Part shown: piece after piece, positions 16,305 through 24,177 of the stretch | Layout: every line of letters starts with the position of its first letter | Numbering within the stretch: the stretch's first letter is position 1 | Source: Hyphomicrobiales bacterium | GTDB lineage: Bacteria; Pseudomonadota; Alphaproteobacteria; Rhizobiales; Beijerinckiaceae | NCBI GenBank assembly: GCA_027487245.1 | Contig: JAIYDY010000088.1 | Location: forward strand, 1 to 33,861 | Reading direction: 5' to 3' | DNA: 33,861 nt | Translations under genes and position numbers: made by a program | Notes under the pieces: generated by a model | Database searches by the model: none | Told to the model about the DNA's origin: nothing | The model's input: the letters and a program-made list of their open reading frames with translations, nothing else

Positions 16305-16466
16305 ACTCGGTAGCCGAGTGCGGCTGAATGCAGGCTGAACTGTGCGAAAAACCACACCGGATCTGGCTGTGCCCGGACCGGCGAGATCGAACAGGGCTGG
16401 ATTTTTGCGCCGCTTGAAGGCGAGAAGCCTTCAGTCCAAGCCGCAACCAGCCGTTCGCAACAGCCC

Positions 16467-17429
16467 CTATCGCCTGACGATTTCGACGCGCCGGTTCCGC
16501 CCCTGACCCGCGGGCGTATCGTTCGGCGCGACCGGCGATGACATGCCGGCTCCGAAAGCCGTCACGCGCGCCGGAGCGATGCCGGCGGAACCAAGGGCCC
16601 GCGCAACCGCCTGCGCCCGGCGCTGCGACAGCCCGACGTTGTAATCGAACGCACCCTGATTGTCGGTGTGGCCGGCGACCACGACATTCAACCCCGGATT
16701 GGCACCGAGGAAAGCGACGATGGCATCGAGCTGAGGCTTTGACTCCGGCTTGACCTCGGCCTTGTCGACATCGAAATAGATTCCGTACAGCGCCACCTTG
16801 CCAGTCGCATCGATGGCAGACTTGAGTTCAGACGCGCCCAGGATGCGGATGCGGTCCGCCTCCATGCCGCGAACCTCGATCACCTCGACGCGCGTCTGGA
16901 TCATCTGCGCGGCCTGCTGGACATAGATGGCGACGAACACATCGCCTTCTGCCCGCTTCAGGCGAAGCGCCGTGTAGCGGCCGGTGTCCCAGCTGGCATG
17001 CATTGACGATGCAAGCGCACGACGGTCGATCAGCGTGAACCACAGGTTGCTGCCGGAGCGGTCACCGCATGTTTCGCGATGACATTCGAACAGCATCTCG
17101 AAACCGCGGCCCGCCAGTGTCTGCTGGTAGTTGCGCAGAACCTCCAGCGGCGAGCGATCCCCCGTCGCTCTATAGGTGATCGTCGTTTGCCGGCCGGATG
17201 CCTGGATGATGTTCTGTTCGCCGAGCACATCGCGCCGGATCACCGGCCCGATGATGACGCGCGCCTCTTCAAAGGCCACCTGCTGATAGGCGTGAATGCG
17301 GCTGCCCTCATAGCGGCCCACGAGCGGATGATCGCGAGAGCCCTGCGGCTCCGGGCGCGGGGCCTGAGCCTGCGCAGCCAGCGACATCGGGATGAGCACG
17401 CTCAAGGCAAACAGCAAACGGACCAGCAT
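16467..17429 (-). CDS. OmpA-family protein with DUF4892-like N-terminal domain
   Basis: A 320-residue exported protein. Signal peptide MLVRLLFALSVLIPMSLAAQA; then a domain of about 170 residues of DUF4892 type (DHPLVGRYEGSRIHAYQQV ... LAGRGFEMLFECHRETCG, with a Cys pair that may form a disulfide); then an OmpA-C peptidoglycan-binding domain (about 210-320) with YFDVDKAEVKPESKPQL, VVAGHTDNQG and GRNRRVEIV. It likely links to peptidoglycan in the periplasm. Upstream in-frame ATGs at 17444, 17447 and 17462 could add up to 11 residues; 17429 gives the most standard signal peptide. Single gene, 162 bp upstream of the YfhO-like gene on the same strand. Confidence 0.85.
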   Translation of the reverse strand: MLVRLLFALSVLIPMSLAAQAQAPRPEPQGSRDHPLVGRYEGSRIHAYQQVAFEEARVIIGPVIRRDVLGEQNIIQASGRQTTITYRATGDRSPLEVLRNYQQTLAGRGFEMLFECHRETCGDRSGSNLWFTLIDRRALASSMHASWDTGRYTALRLKRAEGDVFVAIYVQQAAQMIQTRVEVIEVRGMEADRIRILGASELKSAIDATGKVALYGIYFDVDKAEVKPESKPQLDAIVAFLGANPGLNVVVAGHTDNQGAFDYNVGLSQRRAQAVARALGSAGIAPARVTAFGAGMSSPVAPNDTPAGQGRNRRVEIVRR

Positions 17430-17533
17430 TGACGTCAACCCCATCATCAAACAGATGATCACGCTTACTGGATGCCTGCGGGCTTGTCAGCACCCTGCCT
17501 GGCCTGGGCAAAGACCGTCCACGCCGGTCTGAT

Positions 17534-18760
17534 CTAGCGGCGCAGCCATTCCGCCACCGCACGGCGCTCGGCCAGCGTCATCTCGCTGAGATTGTTGGGC
17601 GGCATGGCGTGGGTCAGCACAGCCTGCATGCGGATCGCGTCGCGCTGCAGGGCGATCCGCTCCGGCGTGTGCAGCATCACGCCCTTGGGCGCGATCTGGA
17701 TGCCGGTCCAGCCCGGCTCGGGTGCATGGCACATGGCGCAGCGCCCCGTGATGATGTCGGTGACATGAGCGGGTGGCAAGGCAAGGCCCGCAAGCTGGAT
17801 GCGTTGCTCGTCAAGCTGGGCCAGGCCAAGCCGGTCGCGCCCGCCGGGGCTGGACGCCATCGCCACATAGAAGGCGAGCAGCATCGCCACGGCGGCGACT
17901 GCCCAGGCCCACCACGGCGATTTCGCGTGGTCGAGGTGCCTGACATTGTAGAAATGCCGGATGATGGCACCCGCCACGATCACCAGCGCGGTGATGACCG
18001 GGATCACGGCATTGTTGGCGTAGGTGACCGGGTAGTGGTTGGCCAGCATCATGAACACCACCGGCAAGGTGATGTAGTTGTTGTGGGTCGAGCGCTGCTT
18101 GCCGATCTTGCCGTATTTCGCGTCCGGCACGCGGCCGGCGATCAGGTCCGCCACGACCTTGCGCTGGTTGGGGATGATCACCATCAGCACGTTGCCGGCC
18201 ATCATCGTGGCCATCAGCGCACCGATATGGATCATCGCGCCGCGCCCGGAGAACATCTGCGCATAGAGCCAGGCCATCGCCACCACGAAGCCGAAGCCGC
18301 CCAGCGCCAGCAGGGTCTCGTTCTTCGCCAGCGGCGAGCGGCACAGCGCGTCATACACCGCCCAGCCGAGCACCAGCGAGCCGATGCCGATCCCGGCAGC
18401 CTGCCAGGCCGGAAGGACCATTACGGCCGGGTCGATCAGATAAAGGGACGATTGCGCGTAGTAGATCCAGACGAGCAGGAAAAAGCCCGAGAACCAGGTC
18501 CAGTAAGCCTGCCATTTATGCCAGGTGAGTTCAGCCGGCATGAAGGACGGGGCCACAAGATACTTCTTCATCTCGTAAAAGCCGCCGCCGTGGACCTGCC
18601 AGGCATGGCCGCCCTTGCCTGCCGGAATGTCCGGCGCAGGCCTGATCGATGCGTCGAGATGCATGAAGAAAAAGGACGAGCCGATCCAGGCGATCCCGGC
18701 AATCACATGCAGCCAGCGCAGCAGCAGCGAGCCCCATTCCAGAAGATAGGCGTCCAGCAT
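17534..18760 (-). CDS. puuD: Membrane urate hydroxylase PuuD with C-terminal cytochrome c domain
   Basis: A 408-residue integral membrane protein of the PuuD/DUF989 family, which oxidises urate to 5-hydroxyisourate and passes electrons to the respiratory chain instead of making peroxide. The N-terminal helices carry the conserved WLHVIAGIAWIGSSFFFMHLD and the family block GGFYEMKKY; about eight membrane helices follow. The C-terminal cytochrome c domain has CAMCH (Cys341, Cys344, His345) and a likely axial Met in HAMPPNN (Met386). ATG 18760 is preferred over GTG 18763 because GAGGGA lies at correct spacing for it. The divergent neighbours uraH and puuE-uraD supply the next three steps. The symbol follows the urate enzyme, not the unrelated E. 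coli putrescine gene of the same name. Confidence 0.95.
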   Translation of the reverse strand: MLDAYLLEWGSLLLRWLHVIAGIAWIGSSFFFMHLDASIRPAPDIPAGKGGHAWQVHGGGFYEMKKYLVAPSFMPAELTWHKWQAYWTWFSGFFLLVWIYYAQSSLYLIDPAVMVLPAWQAAGIGIGSLVLGWAVYDALCRSPLAKNETLLALGGFGFVVAMAWLYAQMFSGRGAMIHIGALMATMMAGNVLMVIIPNQRKVVADLIAGRVPDAKYGKIGKQRSTHNNYITLPVVFMMLANHYPVTYANNAVIPVITALVIVAGAIIRHFYNVRHLDHAKSPWWAWAVAAVAMLLAFYVAMASSPGGRDRLGLAQLDEQRIQLAGLALPPAHVTDIITGRCAMCHAPEPGWTGIQIAPKGVMLHTPERIALQRDAIRMQAVLTHAMPPNNLSEMTLAERRAVAEWLRR

Positions 18761-18959
18761 CACGTCCCTCAGACTGTCCCGGCAGCGCCAAGCCGATCAG
18801 GCCAGATTGGCGGTGCGTGGCGCACCATCCGCTGATGGCCGAACTTCTGCTCTTGCACAAGTTGCGCCAAACGTCACATTTGCACGGCGCAGCCCGTTCC
18901 AGGGTTGTGTGTTTTGCACGCTTCCAGAATTTGCACGATTTCAGGTCAGGGCCAGCCGC
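18761..18959. promoter_or_regulatory. Divergent puuD/uraH control region with four TTGCAC repeats
   Basis: This 199-bp spacer must hold the promoters of both urate transcripts. TTGCAC occurs four times on the plus strand (18853, 18880, 18914, 18931), an unusual density, and the first copy is inside the near-palindrome CTTG-CA-CAAG (18852-18861). These are candidate sites for a urate- or nitrogen-responsive regulator. No regulator gene is adjacent, and no confident -35/-10 pair can be assigned. Confidence 0.45.
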
Positions 18960-19313
18960 ATGGGCAGATTGTCCACCCATATCCTCGACACCGTCAACGG
19001 CGGGCCTGCCAAAGGCGTCCGAATCACGCTGCACCGGCTCGATGGCGAGGTGCGCGTGCCGATCAGCGATGTCCTGACCAATGCCGACGGGCGCACCGAT
19101 GCGCCGCTACTCATCGGCGAGAGCTATGCCACCGGCACGTACGAACTGGCCTTTCACATCGGTGCCTATTTCCGGGCGCGCGGCACGGCGCAGGCCAGCC
19201 AGCCCTTCCTCGATGTCGTGCCGATCCGCTTCACCATGTCCGAGCCGGACGGGCACTACCACGTGCCGCTGCTGTGCTCGCCATGGTCCTATTCCACCTA
19301 CAGAGGCTCGTGA
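18960..19313 (+). CDS. uraH: 5-hydroxyisourate hydrolase (transthyretin-related)
   Basis: A 117-residue protein with all the marks of HIU hydrolase: N-terminal LSTHILDTVNGGPAKGV containing the catalytic His7, central ITLHRLDG, and the C-terminal tetrapeptide YRGS that separates the enzyme from transthyretin. It converts 5-hydroxyisourate, the PuuD product, to OHCU. No signal peptide, so it acts in the cytoplasm. ATG 18960 is at the homology start with AGGGCC upstream; the longer open frame upstream is not supported. Its TGA is directly followed by the ATG of the puuE-uraD fusion, so translation is probably coupled. Confidence 0.95.
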   Translation: MGRLSTHILDTVNGGPAKGVRITLHRLDGEVRVPISDVLTNADGRTDAPLLIGESYATGTYELAFHIGAYFRARGTAQASQPFLDVVPIRFTMSEPDGHYHVPLLCSPWSYSTYRGS

Positions 19314-20741
19314 ATGTTCAACCCCGCCACAGCGCCCTACCCGCGTGACCTGATCGGCTACGGACGCAACCCGCCCCATGCCAACTGGCCGAACGGAGCG
19401 CGAATCGCCGTCCAGTTCGTGATCAACTACGAGGAAGGCGGCGAGAACTGCATCCTGCATGGCGATGCGGCATCCGAGGCCTTCCTGTCCGAGATCGTCG
19501 GCGCGGCGGCCTGGCCCGGCCAGCGCCACATGAACATGGAATCGATCTACGAATACGGCTCGCGCGCTGGCTACTGGCGGCTCTGGCGGCTGTTCACAGA
19601 GCGCGCTATGCCGGTCACGGTCTACGGCGTGGCCAGCGCCATGGCGCGAGCCCCCGACATTGTCGCCTCGATGAACGAGGCAGGTTGGGAGGTCGCCACC
19701 CACGGCCTGAAATGGATCGACTACCGCGACCATGCTCCCGAAGCCGAGCGCGCCGACATCCTTGAGGCGATCCGCCTGCACAAGGAGGTTGCCGGCAGCA
19801 GGCCGCTTGGATTCTATCAGGGGCGCTGCTCGGCCAACACGCTCGCCCTGGCCATGGAGGAGGGCGGGTTCGTCTATAGCGCCGACAGCTATTCGGACGA
19901 GTTGCCCTACTGGATCGAAGGCCCGCGCGGACCGCATCTGGTTACGCCCTACACGCTCGATGCCAACGACATGCGCTTTGCCACGCCGCAGGGCTTCAAC
20001 AGCGGCGACCAGTTCTTCAGCTACCTGAAGGACACGTTCGACATGCTGCACGCCGAAGGCGCGACCGCGCCGAAGATGATGTCGATCGGCCTGCATTGCC
20101 GGCTGGTCGGCCGGCCGGGGCGCGCCGCCGCCCTCGCCCGCTTCCTCGATTATGTGAAATCCCATGAAACAGCCTGGGTGGCGACACGGCTGGACATTGC
20201 CCGGCACTGGATCCGGAATCACCCGCCAGCCGGCGGTTATGTGCCGTCCCGCCTGTCGCCAGCGCTGTTCAGCGAGCGTTTCGGCGGCATCTGGGAGCAT
20301 TCGCCCTGGGTGGCCGAGGCGAGCTTCGCCGCCGGCCTGACCAGCCGCGAGGACACAGCAGAAGGCCTGCATGCCGCCATGTGCAAGGCCATGCGTGCCG
20401 GCTCGCCGGAGCAACAGCGCCAGCTCATCCTCTCCCACCCCGATCTTGCCGGAAAGCTCGCTGCGGCGCGGCAGCTCACGCCCGAATCGACCGATGAACA
20501 GGCATCCGCAGGGCTCGATCACCTCAGCGATGCCGAGAGGGCGCGGTTCACCAGCCTCAACGAGGCTTACAAGGCGCGCTTCGGCATTCCCTTCATCATC
20601 GCTGCGAAGGACAACACCAAGGCCTCCATCCTGGCGGCCTTCGAAGCGCGGCTCAAAAACAACACCGCGCAAGAATATGCTGCGGCACTGGCCCAGATCG
20701 AGCGCATTGCCCGGATCAGGCTCGATCTGTTGCTTTCGTGA
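19314..20741 (+). CDS. puuE: Bifunctional allantoinase PuuE - OHCU decarboxylase UraD fusion
   Basis: A 475-residue fusion. Residues 1-303 are the polysaccharide-deacetylase-like allantoinase PuuE (YPRDLIGYGRNPPHANWP, FVINYEEGGE, SIYEYGSRAGYWR, ATHGLKWIDY), which opens allantoin to allantoate without the metal set of the classic amidohydrolase allantoinase. Residues 312-475 are OHCU decarboxylase (FGGIWEHSPWVAE, the catalytic HPDLAG with His375, EQASAGLDHL with Glu395, FGIPFIIAAK and a closing IARIRLDLLL helix), which makes S-allantoin. The two steps are consecutive in reverse order: the C-terminal domain makes the substrate of the N-terminal one. It starts immediately after uraH. Both domains look intact. 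No allantoicase or allantoate amidohydrolase gene follows. Confidence 0.94.
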   Translation: MFNPATAPYPRDLIGYGRNPPHANWPNGARIAVQFVINYEEGGENCILHGDAASEAFLSEIVGAAAWPGQRHMNMESIYEYGSRAGYWRLWRLFTERAMPVTVYGVASAMARAPDIVASMNEAGWEVATHGLKWIDYRDHAPEAERADILEAIRLHKEVAGSRPLGFYQGRCSANTLALAMEEGGFVYSADSYSDELPYWIEGPRGPHLVTPYTLDANDMRFATPQGFNSGDQFFSYLKDTFDMLHAEGATAPKMMSIGLHCRLVGRPGRAAALARFLDYVKSHETAWVATRLDIARHWIRNHPPAGGYVPSRLSPALFSERFGGIWEHSPWVAEASFAAGLTSREDTAEGLHAAMCKAMRAGSPEQQRQLILSHPDLAGKLAAARQLTPESTDEQASAGLDHLSDAERARFTSLNEAYKARFGIPFIIAAKDNTKASILAAFEARLKNNTAQEYAAALAQIERIARIRLDLLLS

Positions 20742-20840
20742 ACGCCGGGGGCGGTTGCAGTCGGCTGCAAAGTGTGTTGCGACGCAGCAAGACGCGATCA
20801 GCCATCGCAGCCGACACACATAGCGAAGACGAACAGATCC

Positions 20841-21569
20841 ATGCCTCGCCTGCCCATGATGCCCCGCCGCCGCTCAGCGACCGAAGCGCCCTCGCCGACC
20901 AGCCTGCCACGCCGGCAGTTTCTCGCCCTTGGTGCTGCGGCCGCACTGGCGGCCTGCACCCCGCCCGAGCCGCCCGAAGGTCAGGTTGGCATCGCGCCGG
21001 CTCCCCGCTTTGGCGGGCTCGATTTCGACCCTGACCGGATCTATGCCTCGATCCCCGATGAGCGCTTCCCGCTCGAAGGTGCGGACCTGCGCGAGGTTGA
21101 TGAGCAGTTCCTGCGCACCATGGCGGAAGCGCCCGCAGGCTATGCGCCCGGAACCATCGTCATCGATACCTCGGATCGCTTCCTGTATCTGATCCAGTCA
21201 GGCGGCAGGGCCATACGCTATGGCGTCGGCGTCGGCCGGCAGGGCGCCACCTGGCGTGGCCGCGCCCGCATCGCGCGCAAGGCTGACTGGCCCGGCTGGA
21301 CCCCGACGCCGACCATGATCCGTGTCGATCCCGCCAAGAACGGCCCATGGGCCGGCGGCATGCCGGGCGGCCCTGACAACCCTCTGGGTGCCCGCGCGCT
21401 CTATCTGTATGATGGCAGCCGCGACACGATGTATCGCATCCACGGCACCAACGAGCCTTGGAGCATCGGCCAGAATGTCTCCAGCGGCTGCATCCGGCTG
21501 ATCAACCACGACATCATCGACCTGCACGCCCGCGTGCCGATCGGCACCGCCGTCGTCGTGCGCGACTAG
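20841..21569 (+). CDS. L,D-transpeptidase (YkuD family), Tat-type lipoprotein
   Basis: A 242-residue protein with a C-terminal YkuD catalytic domain: RIHGTNEPWSIG and SSGCIRLINHD carry His201 and the nucleophile Cys217. It would cross-link or modify peptidoglycan, or tether proteins to it. The export signal is unusual: PRRQFLALGAAAALAAC has both a twin-arginine pair (24-25) and a lipobox (LAAC, Cys39), suggesting a Tat-exported lipoprotein. ATG 20841 keeps this signal intact with about 23 residues before the arginines; GAAGACGAA upstream is a weak ribosome site. It follows puuE-uraD by 99 bp on the same strand but has no metabolic link to it, so it is probably a separate cell-wall gene. Confidence 0.9.
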   Translation: MPRLPMMPRRRSATEAPSPTSLPRRQFLALGAAAALAACTPPEPPEGQVGIAPAPRFGGLDFDPDRIYASIPDERFPLEGADLREVDEQFLRTMAEAPAGYAPGTIVIDTSDRFLYLIQSGGRAIRYGVGVGRQGATWRGRARIARKADWPGWTPTPTMIRVDPAKNGPWAGGMPGGPDNPLGARALYLYDGSRDTMYRIHGTNEPWSIGQNVSSGCIRLINHDIIDLHARVPIGTAVVVRD

Positions 21570-21570
21570 C

Positions 21571-21616
21571 GCATCATCCCGCCAAGTGGACTCCGGTTGG
21601 CGGATAAAGATGATGC
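21571..21616. repeat. REP-like extragenic palindrome, well preserved
   Basis: GCATCATC (21571-21578) pairs with GATGATGC (21609-21616), and CCGCCAA (21579-21585) with TTGGCGG (21597-21603); the core is GTGGACTCCGG. The same order (GCATGATC, CCG, AGTGG, CCGGTT, CGG, GATCATGC) makes up the palindromes scattered through Bradyrhizobium-type genomes. Here both arms differ from that form but still pair, which means compensating changes. It lies two bases after the transpeptidase stop and 23 before the minus-strand deaminase stop, so it may also end both transcripts. Confidence 0.7.
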
Positions 21617-21638
21617 CAGAACGATGGGCTAGAGCGGT

Positions 21639-23036
21639 TCAGGCCAGCCCGGCCTTGGTCATCAGCAGGCGCGAGGCGGCATTGTGTGCCTCGACCTGCC
21701 GGCCAAGATCGATTGTCTGCAGCTGCCCGTCGCGCACCACGATGCGCCCGTTGATGACGCTGAGGCTGACCTTGCCCGGTGTGCAGAACACCAGGGCCGC
21801 CAGCGGATCGGCCTGTGCACCGGCAAAATCCAGCCCTCGCACATCGAAGGCCACCAGATCGGCGGCATAGCCCGGCGCGATCTGGCCGATATCGTCACGG
21901 TTGAGCACCTTCGCGCCGCCGCGTGTGGCGATCTCCAGCGCCTCGCGCGCGGTCATGGCCTGAGGCCCGAAGCCGACCCGCGCCAGCAGCATGGCCTGCC
22001 GTGCCTCGCCCAGCATGTGGCCGGAATCGGCCGAGGCCGAACCGTCAACCCCAAGCCCGACTGGCACGCCCTCCGCCCGCATCTGCCGGATCGGCGCGAT
22101 GCCGGAGGCCAGCCGCATGTTGGAGCAGGGGCAATGCGCCACCCCCGTTCCGGTGCGCCCGAACAGGCTGATGGCCGCGTCATCGAGCTTGACGCAGTGG
22201 GCATGCCAGACATCGGGGCCGACCCAGCCCAGATCCTCGACATACTGGCCCGGCGTCTTTCCATAGACATCGAGCGAATAGCGGATGTCGTTGTCGTTCT
22301 CGGCCAAGTGCGTGTGCAGCGACACGCCATGCTGCCGGGCCAGCACGGCACTCTCGCGCATCAGGTTGTCGCTGACCGTGAACGGTGAGCACGGGGCCAG
22401 CACGACCCGGAGCATGGCAAAGCGGGCCGGGTCGTGGAACGTCTCGATCAGCCGCTGCATTTCGGTGAGCACCGCCGCCTCGTCCTCGACGATCCGGTCG
22501 GGCGGCAGGCCGCCCTTGCTTTCACCCACGGTCATCGCCCCGCGCGCCGCATGAAAGCGGATGCCGACGCGCTCCGCCGCCGAAATGGCATCGTCGAGCC
22601 GCGAGCCGTTCACATAGAGGTAGAGGTGGTCGCTCGATGTGGTGCAGCCCGACAGCACAAGTTCCGACATGGCGGTCACCGCCGAGACATGGATCATGTC
22701 CGGCGTGATGTGGGCCCAGATCGGATAATGCGCTTGGAGCCAGCCGAAGAGTTCGGCATCCTGCCCCGCCGGCGTCGCCCGCGTCAGCGACTGGAACATG
22801 TGATGGTGCGTGTTGACCAGTCCCGGCAGCAGGACATGACCACTGAGATCGATGATCTCGTAGTATGGCCCATGATGGGCGGCCTCGATCTCGTCGATGG
22901 TGCCGACAGCGATGATCTCATGCCCGCGCACCAGCACGGCACCGTCGGCGATCTCGCGCCGCTCATCATCCATTGTCGCCAGAACAAGGGCATTTTTCAG
23001 CAAAAGCGTGCGTGGCCCAGGCGTGGTCAGCTTCAT
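21639..23036 (-). CDS. 8-oxoguanine deaminase
   Basis: A 465-residue amidohydrolase of the TRZ/ATZ group. The sequence follows the 8-oxoguanine deaminase subgroup along its length: LVNTHHHMFQSLTRATPAGQ (metal His77 and His79), SGCTTSSDHLYLY, LAPCSPFTVS, LHTHLAEND, HAHCVKLDD, AHCPCSNMRLASGIAP and GLGVDGSASADSGHML with the metal Asp. These enzymes release ammonia from 8-oxoguanine and give urate, the substrate of PuuD in this same locus. Some relatives act on other guanine-like compounds, so substrate is strongly suggested rather than proven. ATG 23036 is chosen at the homology start; the ribosome site is weak (GGA). Divergent from the arginase gene across 192 bp. Confidence 0.9.
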   Translation of the reverse strand: MKLTTPGPRTLLLKNALVLATMDDERREIADGAVLVRGHEIIAVGTIDEIEAAHHGPYYEIIDLSGHVLLPGLVNTHHHMFQSLTRATPAGQDAELFGWLQAHYPIWAHITPDMIHVSAVTAMSELVLSGCTTSSDHLYLYVNGSRLDDAISAAERVGIRFHAARGAMTVGESKGGLPPDRIVEDEAAVLTEMQRLIETFHDPARFAMLRVVLAPCSPFTVSDNLMRESAVLARQHGVSLHTHLAENDNDIRYSLDVYGKTPGQYVEDLGWVGPDVWHAHCVKLDDAAISLFGRTGTGVAHCPCSNMRLASGIAPIRQMRAEGVPVGLGVDGSASADSGHMLGEARQAMLLARVGFGPQAMTAREALEIATRGGAKVLNRDDIGQIAPGYAADLVAFDVRGLDFAGAQADPLAALVFCTPGKVSLSVINGRIVVRDGQLQTIDLGRQVEAHNAASRLLMTKAGLA

Positions 23037-23228
23037 GACAAGATCCGGAAGAAAAGAGCCAGCCGTCAGCCTGCGGGGCCACCGGCACAGCGCCCGCCCG
23101 GCCCCGATCCGGACCCTGGGCGGCGCGCAATCGCAGGACCATGCCACAACCAGCTTGGCAACCACAATCGATGCATGACATGGCAGGGAGCGGGATCACC
23201 AGCCCGGCGCCGCAGAACGGAGACAGCC

Positions 23229-24158
23229 ATGGCCGATTGTTGCCTGATCAGCATTCCCCTTCAGGATGGTGCCGGCCGCCTTGGTTGCGACATGGGCCCG
23301 AGCGCCTTCCGCGCAGCCGGTCTGGAACAGGCCCTGCGCGATCTGGGCCACACGGTGCGGGACGGCGGAACGGTGCAGCCGCCATCGGCCGGTGCGGGAG
23401 ACAGCCCCGCCAACCTGCGCCTGAAGGCCCTGCCTAGAATCGTCGCCTGGACCCGCGCCATCGCCGATACCGTTGCGGCCATCCCCGCTGGCGACATGCC
23501 AATCCTGCTCGGCGGCGATCATGCCATGGCCGCCGGCTCGCTACCGGGCCTTGGCCGGCGCGCCCAGGCGCAGGGCCGGCCCCTGTTCGTGCTCTGGCTT
23601 GATGCCCATTCCGATTGCCATACGCTGGCCAGCACCGAGAGCGGCAACCTACATGGCGTGCCGATGGCCTACGCGCTGGGTGAACCCGGTTTTGCAGGCG
23701 TCTTCCCGCCGCTGACGGCGGTGCTTGATGGTGCCAATGTCTGCATGCTTGGCATCCGCAGCGTCGATCAGGCGGAGCGTGCTTTCCTCGCCCGCAGCCA
23801 TGTCACGGTGCATGACATGCGCGCCATCGATGAACACGGCATCGCGCCCCTGCTCGGCGGATTTCTGGAGCGCGTCGCGGCGGCCAATGGCTTGCTGCAC
23901 GTCAGCCTCGATGTCGACTTTCTCGATCCCGGCATCGCGCCGGGTGTTGGCACCACGGTGCCGGGCGGCGCGACCTTCCGCGAGGCGCATCTGGTGATGG
24001 AGATGCTGCATGACTGCGGGCTCGTCACCAGCCTCGAACTGGCGGAACTCAACCCCTTCCTCGATGAACGCGGCCGGACCGCGCTGCTGCTGGTCGATCT
24101 CGTCGCCAGCCTGATGGGCCGCCGCGTGCTCGACAGGCCGACCCGCAGCTACGGGTGA
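23229..24158 (+). CDS. rocF: Arginase family ureohydrolase, probable arginase
   Basis: A 309-residue ureohydrolase with the full binuclear manganese set: GGDH (His98), DAHSD (Asp125, His127, Asp129) and SLDVD (Asp228, Asp230). The substrate loop STESGNLHGVP has the S-x-N-x-H-G pattern of true arginases that contacts the amino acid, and ELAELNP is the C-terminal signature. It should split arginine to ornithine and urea in the cytoplasm; a related guanidino substrate cannot be excluded. ATG 23229 follows GGAG (CGGAGACAGCC). It is monocistronic, divergent from the 8-oxoguanine deaminase and convergent (19-bp gap) with the next amidohydrolase. Confidence 0.88.
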   Translation: MADCCLISIPLQDGAGRLGCDMGPSAFRAAGLEQALRDLGHTVRDGGTVQPPSAGAGDSPANLRLKALPRIVAWTRAIADTVAAIPAGDMPILLGGDHAMAAGSLPGLGRRAQAQGRPLFVLWLDAHSDCHTLASTESGNLHGVPMAYALGEPGFAGVFPPLTAVLDGANVCMLGIRSVDQAERAFLARSHVTVHDMRAIDEHGIAPLLGGFLERVAAANGLLHVSLDVDFLDPGIAPGVGTTVPGGATFREAHLVMEMLHDCGLVTSLELAELNPFLDERGRTALLLVDLVASLMGRRVLDRPTRSYG

Positions 24159-24177
24159 AGCACGCGGCGAGGCCCGA

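Noticed and set aside
18903..18917. Sigma-54 promoter before uraH
   Set aside because: GG and GC are 11 bases apart instead of 10 and the -24 hexamer does not match.
19107..20819. 570-codon minus-strand open frame opposite puuE-uraD
   Set aside because: Shadow of a gene with intact catalytic motifs in two fused domains on the plus strand.
22434..23228. 265-codon N-terminal extension of arginase
   Set aside because: It runs antisense through the deaminase gene, has no homology, and the ATG at 23229 has a ribosome site and begins the arginase fold.
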